From positions 16,455,434 to 16,519,433 of the forward strand of contig OY987227.1 in assembly GCA_963920705.1 (NCBI GenBank): DNA of 64,000 nucleotides. Reading direction: 5' to 3'. The stretch comes from Odiellus spinosus (lineage: Eukaryota > Arthropoda > Arachnida > Opiliones > Phalangiidae). This document shows, piece by piece, positions 39,401-51,400 of the stretch (the first letter of the stretch is position 1; the number at the start of each line of letters is the position of its first letter). The notes beneath the pieces were generated by a model. That model was not told where the DNA came from, searched no databases, and saw only the letters and a list, made by a program, of their open reading frames with translations. Position numbers and translations under genes: made by a program.

Positions 39401-42400
39401 TAATAGTTATCATTTTAAAGTGTCATATTTGATGACAAGCCACCCAAGTCTTTGCTCATATATAGCCTAGTATACGAGATAATTTCGAGCCCACGTAATG
39501 TTAGACGATTTAATGATTGTATACGAATCAAGGTTATATTAAAAAAAAAAAGGCATAATATGAACACCCTTTAAAATTATTTAAGAGACGCTCTCTTGAT
39601 TATAAATTAACATTAATTAGGTCCGGTTACGTATGTAGTAAAGCCCGTGAGTATAAACTAAATGGCTAACCCAATTGAGCGGCCCTTTTTTATACAAATT
39701 TTTATTTCGCGCCTTTTTTTTTTTTTTTTTTTTTTGGGTCTCCCGCGCTTCTAATTATAATTTAGGACTTCTTAGAATGTTCAACCCCCTTTTTCTAAGC
39801 GAACTAACAGAGGGAATCTTCCTTCACACGTGATATGAAAGAAAAGCGCGGCTTAAGTTCTTATTATCGCGTTTCAAGGTTCTCCAGTCTAAGTTTTGAA
39901 TTAAAGCTGGCCTTACGCCCATGTACATTCGATATAAACCTCTAAACTTCAAGGGATAGTAAACTTATTGTATTTAAAATTTACTTATGATTCGTTAACT
40001 ATGTAAAAAATAAGAAAATTCTTCAATATCACCCTAATTAAAGACACAAATATCGTTATCTATATACACTAATTAGAATTTAATATAATTATTGAACTCC
40101 CAAAAATTATGTTATAATAATTAGGCTTAACAACTCTTGGAAATTTGATCTTAATTAGGCTTAGCAACACTACGAAAATGTGATCATAATTCGGCTTAGC
40201 AACTCTCAGGAATTTTATCATATTTAGGCTTAACAACTATCATAAATTTGATCATAATTAGACTTATCAACTTTCAGAAATTTAATGATAATTAGGCTTA
40301 GCAACTCTCAGAAATTTAATCATAATTAGGCTTAGCAAGACTCAGATTTAGGTTTAACAGCCCTAGGAATTTATAATCCTTATCAAGCCTTAAAAATCTA
40401 ATCAACTTGACATTATAATTAACAACTGTTGAACTTTGTCCCAAATTTTTAGGGCTGCCACAAATTTTCCTTTTTTTTTTATTATGGCCTTTTAAAAACA
40501 TATACTAACTATAAATGATAACATTAAGTCATTTTTACATGTTTACGCTATTTTGAACATTGATATTTTGTTCCAATTTTCATATTTCGTGACCTGTGGC
40601 AACCCTAAATTGTTATTATGTTATTAAATAATTTCACGCTTCATACAGCCTTTAAATTGCATCGATCAAGGTCTAGCACAATCGTAATTCCGCCCCATTA
40701 CTATTTTTCATATCTGCTGTTTACATTTTTACGCTTAATTAAGGTTTCTTGTATGTAACTAAATAACAATTTTCGCTGACATTAAAGTGCAATATAATTT
40801 TATCATTTTAAAGTTTTGTTTACGCGCTTTGCCTTAAAAAATACTTGATCCAAAACTATTATCTGCATCAAATCAAGCATCGCTTTTAAGATTTTTCCTA
40901 TTTTCTATACAAAGTTTATTTTTAGCAAGGTGAGTTTCCCCAACTTTCCCAGCTGTAGTTGCTAACCATGATCCGAATCAGGTTTAATTTTAAAACGAGT
41001 GAAAAGGTATTCTACCTTACTTCCCTGTGAAAAATATTATAGGGATAAATGGGCTCTAGGTTTGTTAACGCTCAAAACTCGGACTGATTTTTCACCTCTC
41101 TCTCTTCCAAGTTTTCACTGGCTTGGAAAAACCCTCAACCTTTTTATTTATTTTTTTATTATTTTTTTGGGCTTTTCTCCATGAAGGACGAAATAAAAAG
41201 AGAGGATCAGTTTAAGAGTTTAACACGTTCAAACCTAGAGTCTATCGGAAAGAGGCGTACCTAGGTATTTAATCTCATTCTGAAACTTTAAATTTTGGCC
41301 TGAGGATGGTTTTAGCGAGGGATTGAAAAAAATGCGAGCGTTGGGACTTGGGAGGGGTTAATTGAGATCTTGTACATATAGTGATAAAATCTAAATTATA
41401 TATTGTATCCGGTGGGACCCGAGGGGAAAAATGCATCGGAATGACGGAAAATATTATGCTTTTATAATCGAAATTCAACAGGTTTATTTCTTGAAGTGAG
41501 AGGGAATTTATAATGAGGTTCAGTCGCGTATTGCAACGGGATCTCAATCGTATAGATATACACTATGAAGTTAATCTTTGTACCCGCTACAATAAAGCAT
41601 TGAATCTTAACCTTATAATACCACGTGTCTGACGTTGTTAAAGTGCGTCAATGAAAATAACCACCCAGATTGATAATCTAAACACTTAGCGGGAAAGTAA
41701 AGATAACCTCCTTTATGCACTCTTGCATCTTACGAAAATTTACGAGTGTTTTATGGCCGCCACTTTTCTCATTTTTTCCCTGCCTGGAGAAATTACCCTT
41801 TTACAGCCCATATCAAGGATAGTGAATATTTCCAGTTATTCCGGTAAAAACAAAAGGATTGTGTTGTTTTTAATAAAAGCAGGGGCTTGATTACTTTACC
41901 CCCCCCCCCCCAATTAAGATGGGTTTGGGGTCATTAGGGCTTTGTGAGTTCAGAAAACAAAAAATCTACGATCAGCTGAATTTTGATATCGACATTGTTC
42001 TTAACTTAACCCAACATCTAATTTATTCTATGGGATTTTAACATGGAAATTTAAAATTTCAAATACGTTTTTCTCAAACTATCGTTGGTCGTAGATTTTT
42101 TTAAATATTTTTTTGCAACTTCACACGTTTCAATTAATTTGGTTTTTAATTAATAGCCATCGTTATTTGGTGGTGGGGTCTGTTAACGGAACTAAAACAG
42201 CTATCGTTTTGTTCTTTGATATCCGCAAATAATAGATTTTGGACCAAAACAATGACATGACGAGATTTTTATTCAGATTTGTCTGAATATTTAATCTCGT
42301 AAGAGTGAGATAAAGTTGATATAAAGTAGTCTTGCAGTAAGAAAGGTTGAACATTTCTATTCAATGGTAAAATCATCTTCAATATGCCTAGACTTCACAA

Positions 42401-45400
42401 CTTTGTCACACATTCCCATACCTTAATCGCTTTACCAAATGGGCTATAAAATAAATTGAACTTACATCATAAACCTTGAATTTTGTTAACCAGTTGAGAT
42501 TATCCATTTGGGGTATAATTCCGTAAAACACCAGTCCATAATCACCATAAGAATAATTGTACTAGGCCTAGGCCTATATGTCGACAATCGAAACCGATTA
42601 CGGGCGCGCAAAACTTCATTGTCACGTGATGTCGCGATTTCCGGGTCGGCGAACGCGTTCTCTCCCCGATCTCGATATAGCAATCATAGCCCATATAGCC
42701 GAGGCTTAACGCGCTTGTCAAAAGTTCCGATACTCATAATCGCATAAATATTTTATACTAGAGTAAAAAATTGTTCGTAATTGTTACCTTAACTCTTCTA
42801 ATCCAGTTAAATTGATAAATTCAGTGATATAACACTTCAAAAGCTCGATCAAACTTGTACACATTACGGGAGTCCTGGATAGAGTTCTCAAATTGAACAC
42901 TTTGAGTTTTAACTGAGTGACTGTCTGACTGACCGTTATAAGGTAAGGAGAATAAACATTGGGATATGAATAGGTAATTTGAAGTATAATGTATTTAATC
43001 TTGTAAGTTCAGCGATGTAAGATCTCTGGGTCACAATTTTTATCGAGATGACTTTTACATTTCTGATAAAACTTCAAAACTTTTTTAGTGTTAAATAAAA
43101 TCATTTTACTTAGGAGAATATATATGAATAGGTTGAATGTCAGTGAGATACGCATAATGACGTCATATAAGCCTTTCTCTCTTTCTTCCGCTCTGTTGCC
43201 TCTAAGAATATTTCAGTCCTTCGGAATAAATTATTTCACAAATTATTATTATAATCAGTAATTCATATATAAATTTTATGAATTCTTGTTATAAAATTCT
43301 TGTAGATAAAATTATTCCGCCAGTAGTAATTCAATTAATAAGCTTATATCGTCGTTTTTATTAAATATTTATTAGTTTATTGACTTTTAAGTGTTTATGA
43401 ACAAGTATTTTGGTTTTCAGTATTATTTTGTCATTCATATTGAGAGTAATATCACATAGTTATAAAGAAGTTATCCGATCATTTTGGCACGAGACTCTAG
43501 AGTTGTGACAATATGAAAGTAAATATTGTTTCATTTAATTACTTCCATTATTAGCCCCATTTATGCATTGTGTTATTTAAAAGAAAAATCTGAAATTATA
43601 TTCAATGCATTTTATATTCACAATATAAAAGCGTGCTGTAATTTTCAACATACCAATTTTAATTTATGCGCCACGAAGTTCGAATTATAAGCTACGTTCA
43701 CACTAGAAATTTGAAACCGATTTCAAACCTTTTCGAATGTACAAATCTATTTTTACAGTTAATAATTCCGTTTTTAATTGACCACAAAATTATTCATATT
43801 GACCTTTCCAAAACGGTCTTTAGTGTGAACTGTAAAAATGTGGTTTAAATCGATATTTTGGTATAATATTAACTCTGAGTAAAGTAAAGGGAAGACACAT
43901 TTTCAGTGGTTCCAAATGGTTGACTACGTGTTTCCGTAAATAACCGGATAATCATGGGAAAATTAATAAAAAAAATATATTTAAAACCGGATAGCCTAGT
44001 GCGTGCGTAAATTCATGCCTGGTTGAAGACGTAGATGATAGACCTAAAATACAATATATAAATTAATTTTGCTAAATAAATTTTGAAGGCAAAACGTTAG
44101 GCAGGAATATCATTCCATTGTTTTCATTTTAACTCGGATATGCTCTCTTCTACGTTTACTCTCGAAATGTCATTCTCCACATTTTTAAAACGTTTAAATT
44201 TCCCGAGGGGTTGATCAGTACACTTAGTACTTATTTATCATTGTCAAAAGCTGCAGTCAGTTACGTAATCGCGAAGTTTGAGGTCTGGGTTTGGACAAGA
44301 TAATATCTGTTTGTTTTATCTTTATTCATAATTTGAAATTATACACTGGAAGTCTATGATAAATGCAATGTAATCGCGAATATTCAACTGATTATTATTA
44401 ATAATTAAGTGATTAATGATATATTTATGGTTATCTTGTCCAAACCCGACCTCTATCGTGAAGTCTGTGTACGGATTTTACCCTTCGACATTTCCCGCGT
44501 AAAACCCGGGGTTTTTACGGTTTTAATGCCGCTTTTTATAGTTTTTCGAGAGCACTTGTTACAATCTACTTTATACCCTATCAGGTTTTATATTGAATAT
44601 TAGTCCGCCTCGTATTTATTAGTTTTGTTAACACATTTTTAACAAACATATAATAGATAAAATCGTCGCAACAACGCGTAACCTCACGTACAAAAATATC
44701 TCTATCACTTCCTGCACATTCTTTCGTTGATGTTATTACATTTTTGCGTGGGATTCAGTCAAACATTTCATTTTCTTTTTGTTTAATTGATAAAATAACA
44801 GGGTTCATGCAGCTTACGTACGTTCAAATAAGACTTTTAAATCAGCTGGGTTTTTTTACCGAAAGTTTCAGTCTAGATGGAAATGGTATTACCGAAGTTA
44901 TTACGCAAGAGAGTTAAAGAACGTATCCATCTCAAACTCATCTAAGGATTAATCCAAAGTTATTAAGGGAATATATTATTCCAAGGACGATTAGAGGATA
45001 ACACGTAATTTCTAGGAAGGATCAGGAACCGTTAGGTTATCTCCGTGAAAATAGCTCAGTTAATGCTAAATACATGCTCAGTTATTACGCAATCACTTTA
45101 GTACAGTTAAATTTACACGCTTGTTCACCAATTACATGGAGTGATTAGCCTCGTGGTTACGTAATATAGTTGAAGAAAACACTGTCTTTATTATCCTTTT
45201 AAAAATTCGTTTATACCTCACGTATTTGTGATTTGAGGGTATGTATTTGATTCTATGTTAATCCAAAAATAGATTTCAATAAAACTTGTCCTTTAGTTAT
45301 ATCACTATATTATATAAATAGGAACATGTATCTAGGACAGTAGCCGGATTTAAATTTTGTATATTTGAAGAGTAAAAAAAAAGGGATTAGATGAGATTTC

Positions 45401-48400
45401 ATCTCCTGATATATACTTTTTATATTATTTCAATATTCAAGACTTTATCTTGTATCCATACACGTAAAAACACCATGCTTATTTTACTTCTATGAAATAT
45501 TTCAAATGAAAACAAACGAGTTGTGGTGATTGTAAAAGACGTCTTCTATGGTACATGTTCTTTAATAAAATTTATAATCACTTCACGTATCAACTAATGG
45601 TTTCAGCTGTATATAGTCGAACAAAAATTTAGTTAGGCATGTCACGTACCACTTCGCTTTTGGTTTTGACTTAAAAATATTTAAAAAAAAATCAGATATC
45701 ACGAGTTTTTCTATAAAATATTACCCATCACTTATATGGAAATATGCAAAATCTTTCGTCGGAAAATTTCATAGGTTTTCTGGTAGCCTATGATTTAAAC
45801 TAGTAACCAATCAAAACTACGCCCTAGATTGATTAAAAGGCAAGCTACATTACAGGAGTAGAGGCCCAGCTCATATTTCTAATTAATAAAATGCGTAAAT
45901 GTTAATTATCATTAAAAAATACAAATTAATATTTATTTAATCTTGTATTTAATGATAATACCGTTGATTTAATATCAAATATTTATGCGGTTACGTTAGG
46001 AAACGAGCCTACAATCTTTTGATTCCATTTCTACAATTTTTATAATAAAACTCCAAATTTCATTAAAAAAAAGTAATGGTTTTGGTGATTAATAATCTAT
46101 TGTATTAATTGCTTTAATTCAATCTCGAACAATTAATAATATTAACATTTGGGTGTTTTGGAATTAAGTGTTGTTTTGCGTGGGAATATGATCAATTAAC
46201 ATATTTGAAGGGTTCGGTCACTAAGTAGGTAGACCAGACGAAAATTGCGCAAGAGATGAAATTATGTTGAAGGAAAATAGTTTTCAACTTTTTTCTCCTT
46301 ACGTATAGGGGTCTGTGATTATGATGAAACGTTTCAGGAACTAGACAAATTTTTACAATAACTATTTACGGAGTTAAACCTAATTTTGCTTCGTATTTAA
46401 ATTGAAGTGCTTACGTTAATTTCGTGGGTGAAAGCAATTATTGCGACACATCATTTCGTTCTAAATGATTTTGATTGTAGTAATGACGTAACAAATAAGA
46501 TTATACGCTAATATAGTTTAGATTTTAAGTTCTAGATCTTGAGTTCGTAGATAACAATCCGGACGCGGTTTTAAATGTTTTTACAAAAGTAAACGGAAGT
46601 CGAATTATCTTTCCAACGTCAGTTGTTTTTGCGCGTCAACAAACTCGAAGTTCACGGTCTTTTGATTAAAAAAATAAAATAAAAAATGCTGTGATTTAAT
46701 GAAATACTCAATGCCATTTATTTATTTATTAAGGTACTAAGATTAACAAGATATTTTAAGTTTAATCCAATTGAAATTCTTCTAAGATTAAAATAATTTA
46801 ATAGGATATTTTAATTCGTAGTATATCAAATATATTGAATATATTTTTTGCATTTAAATTTTGAATATTTGATATCTTAAAAACGTATCAACCCAGATCT
46901 AGGTTTTAATTTCGTATTTTAGTTTTAAATAGGATGATAGAGATTAAAATATAATGCATATATCTTCTAAAATCTTCACAGCTAAATCCAAAACATTTCC
47001 TAATACATTATTATTTGTATCATTTCCGTTTGAATCACATAAAATAATTGAGTAAACTCAATTTGTCATAATTAAGTATGATACTGCAAAATTACAGTTC
47101 TCTTATGCTATAATCATGCAATATAAGAAGTCAATTTAAAGAGTCTTCCAGCTTTTAGCTATAGTGGTCTCGAGTCAAAGTGACTTAAATTAAAAAAAAT
47201 ATTTCTTGATTATAATTAGACTCATTTGTGTTTTTATTGTTTTATAGAATCCGAAACTCTAAACCTAAATCCTGTTTTCTTTTGTTTCTCTATATAGATG
47301 GCCGATATCGAAAGACCAAGAAAAGCAGGTACCCATCGATCAAATCGTAAACGAACAGTACGCCGTCATATTACGAAAACAATTCGGTAAGTTACGTCAC
47401 GCTTAAATTATTTAGTTTGAAAAAAATGTAGTTTGCAAAATTATTTTTATCCTTATGAAGTATTAATCCGCCTTAGCTTTGTAAACTGATATTGAGAAAT
47501 ATTTTTGAAATTCCGAAACTATAAACGCAATATGTTCTTTGTTTTTACAGAAAAAACGAGGGTGGGAGTTATAGCTGACGAAAAAGAGCATCTAGGTTTC
47601 ATATTCATCGAATTAAATTCGAGTCTGAGACAAGTTCGGGACGCTATTGGCGAACAGGTAAATTTTATTCTGACCAATAACAATGTTATTCGTATTATGC
47701 AAGGGTGCTCTAAGATTTCTAAGTAATTGAATACAATTTAGAATCTCGTTTTTGTATCTTTCTTCGTAGATACATTTTATAGTTTTGATAACTACTTAAA
47801 AACGAAGTTTTCCTTTATCTGTATTGATATATGATAGAGGCGGTCTTAACTTTGTGGATTACTATAGAAAGAATTGGTTTGAAATTTCATCACGTACCAA
47901 TCTAAACTCCTCTTATGGCTGTGATTTGTTCTCTATGAAATAAGAGCGAGACCATCTATGTACGTGTTGAAAAGTCAATATAATTCTACGTACTCATAAT
48001 TAATGTGCTCAATCAGGGATGAAAAAAATGTCACGTTTAAAGGTAAAATGAAGTCCGAATCTCCAATTTACCGTGTTAAGCCTAAATCACAAAAGAGGCA
48101 AAATTTTATTTATAGGGAGAATGCTTTTTATCGATTTCTTACCTAATTGACTGGTAAAAAGATTTATAAGCCAAATTTATTAAATTAGAAACCCATTTTT
48201 AATTTAACACTGAAAGTAAGCTTCACAAACAGAAGTAAATGAGAAAAGTATATGCATTCCCCCTAACTAGTGTGCGCCTCTTAAGCCTAGTTTGAATAAT
48301 TTTACTGTTGAAATAAAGCGCTTGTCTGGTAGAAGACTGGTAGAAGAATGTTTTTAACGATAATGAATCGATAGAAAATCTATTGATATCTTAATTCGAT

Positions 48401-51400
48401 ATTCATTCTCCATTTAAAAAGCCTAACATATTATGTGGATCATTTCGCTTTTAAAGAATTCGATACGATCTGTGTAATATCGCTGCAGGCGCTTATTCTT
48501 TTTTAATATTAATTATTATAATAAAATGATGAGTCAGTGAAAGGTATAGAGGATTCCAGTCTGCGTTTTACAGTTCATTCAATACTAAAGAGATAGCTCT
48601 AATATGATTGGCGAGGTAGAGATACGTGGTAGGCGACGGACTACCGACAGTTCATACCCACCATTGCTGTATTATCTTCGTGTTAAAATGGACTATAATC
48701 TTTTGCCCATCCAAATCGGTTTGGATTCAATGGAAAAGATGGAAAGGAATGCTTAATATTTTGTACCGTATGATGTAATCATTACGGTATTTATTATTTT
48801 TCTGTGGCGGCGCCGATTAGTCGCGAAGGGAATTTACAAGAATATTTTGTTACGATAAGGGGACGATTACCCCTCCTAATTTTATGATTCAACGTTCAAG
48901 TGTTTGGTATTAAAATTTTAAACTTGGGAACGATTTTTTAATTAACTCTATATAGCTTGAGAATATAGTTTTAGAGTTACCAACTTACGTAATTTGGATT
49001 AGCAACATTCGTAACAAAATAATTCGATGATCATCTGATAAATTTAGACTTCCCAACTTTCGTAACGAGATAATTTTATTATCTTCAGTAAATTTTGTTA
49101 CAGCAGAGAAAAATATCTCTTTCAACAAGATAATTATCAGTATTATCGGATTAGGCTATAGGCTTAACAACATGGTTCATTTTAAAGCATTTACATAAAG
49201 AGGATTAGGATTAGCCCATGAGAAAAATTTTAATTATATTGTTTAAATTTAATATTGTTTAAATTCGGTTAACAACAAAAAGAAAAATCGTCTGCTAACG
49301 CTCGTGTGACGTCTTGTTACCTAATGCAATCCAGCGTTGATTTTACAGGACATTTGTTAGACTTATTGGCCTGAGTTTTATATTCCCTTTAAGAGGATTA
49401 GGATTATTAAACCTCATATAGTGAAGAAAGTATTCCATTCAAAATCTCCTTGATCACGAGTTTTGTTGGTTTTTAAATATCCCCGGAAGGTTGTTAGTAA
49501 TTTTCGTGTGATTTTTTATCATGTTAGAGTACTTCCCTGATTTTATCCTCATAATCACAAATCACGTGTGATTCTAGTCTGATCACGAACATATTTTTTG
49601 TTTGTTTGAAGAAAAAGAAGAAATATACTGTTCATTTCCCCTTTGACTTAATAGTACAGATAGTATTTTCTGTTTCGCAACAAGTTATTTCTAACGTCTC
49701 GGCGAAATAATCGATCTTATCTTAGAGGATGCTTTTTTTCTAGCTTCTATTATTAATGTTTTATTGACGCAATTGTTTTGGGTTGGGCTTCTAGGGAGGA
49801 GATGGAAGGGATCTTAGCAGAAAAAAATTGTTAATTCCTTCGCCATAATTATTAATTTGTTTGATTAGGAAATATGTAGCTAAAATTTCGAGAATTTTCG
49901 CCCCAGTAGTTGGAAATTGCTATAGCACGTACAAAGCAGACCTTCCATTTATTTATTTATTTATTACCGCCTAACTTTGTACGTGCTGAAAGCTGAAACT
50001 GATTCTTTCTACTTTCCTAGAATATGATATAAAATTACACTAGGAATGCCCGTCTCTTCATAGAGCTTAGCCCTAACTCATAGAACCCGTCCTGGGTGGG
50101 GTTTCGAGCTCGCTTCGAGGCTGAACGTGGAGTGGCGTAACCCTAAACGGGCTCCTTGATAAAAAGCTTTATAAATCCAGATATTTTGGGTATTCTATTA
50201 TATTCTAATGAGTGAAGCATTGGTAGCAGATTTAGTGGAAACTATCCGTTATGCCCTTGTGTCTATTTGCTATAAAATTTAGTCCAAATAGATATAGAAT
50301 AGTATTTTGAGCTTGTATATATATAAGGATAATATTTATTAGATGAATGGCTTTCACTGTCTTTTTTAGCTTTCCAATTGCAATGTTTAAAATAATGTTT
50401 ATTTTAGAGTAATCACTTTGGTATCTGTAGTGAACTAAGCATTTTTCGAAGAAAAGTATCTGGCGATATTTTGAAATTTTCTTCATATTTGAGGACTTAA
50501 ACCCACGTGTATAGCAGTGTTCTCGTGATGGAAAACCCAAAAGTGAAACCTTAGATTAAAAATTATTATTTAAAGTAATTTACAATAAGAAGGACGTTAG
50601 GGCGAAATTTTTCTTCTTAATACCAAGAATATGATTATTTCACTAATGCCCATGGCAGCTGAAAAAATGTTCATCAATGAATCCGTCTATAGGTTGCATG
50701 ATGATCCACAAGTTTTAAAGAGATATAGGCCAATCAGGTGCTTCGACACAGACATTTTATCGCGAGTTCGAAACCCCACCCACGATGGATAGACGGAAAT
50801 TTCAAGTGTAATTGAATATAAATCATATTCTTGGTAATAACACGAGTATCTTCATCATTAAGTCCATTTCTTATTGGTCTATATGATGAACTTGGAATTC
50901 CTCTGAACATTTATCAAATTACGTAATCGACTTGAATTTTCGGAACGTGCAAAAGTATCCCTTTAATTATCTCTGCGAATCTCGTTCTTAATATTATTAC
51001 ATGTAGTAAAGGCAAGAGGGAACCAAAATATTTTATTAAGACACCAAATCATGGATTAAGGAATGACCTATCATGATAGTTTTGCTCGAACTGAAAATTC
51101 TAACTGATTCTGACTAGAATTTGTTTACGATAAGTGCGATAGTGGCGCAAGTGCACCGAGAAGCCAAAAAAATCAACACATGAGCTTCACGGAGGTCTGG
51201 TTTTAATTTAAATTCGATGTTCTTCAGTTGTCGGTATTTTTCGGTATCCTCTTAATTAAAGATCAAAAAAGATTGACAGATTATAATACATAGAGGAATT
51301 TAGTGATTTCCGTTAAAAGCACTCGAGTCAAAACTATAATATCACGTGGCTTTTGAATGAAAAATGTAGAGAGAGAATATTCCCCTTTCAAATCGCGTTG

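Larger units (their letters stand above)
33182..47297 (+). other. Intron 1 of the TIR-SLOG gene (14.1 kb)
   Basis: The donor is GTATGT after a split glycine codon, and the acceptor is TATATAG before the TGG codon of exon 2. No other coding exon could be recognised on either strand. The intron holds a poly-T tract (about 33386-33415), AT-rich minisatellites at 35845-36235, 38690-38900 and 40090-40345, and nested elements at 36755-37525. It also holds a small element at 40451-40606 and fold-backs at 43690-43832 and 44264-44470. Its length against the compact 3' part of the gene suggests growth by repeat insertion. Confidence 0.8.

Noticed and set aside
40090..40345. Regular 36-bp repeats resembling a CRISPR array
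   Set aside because: The units are contiguous and diverged throughout, with no constant repeat plus unique spacer, and the genome is eukaryotic.
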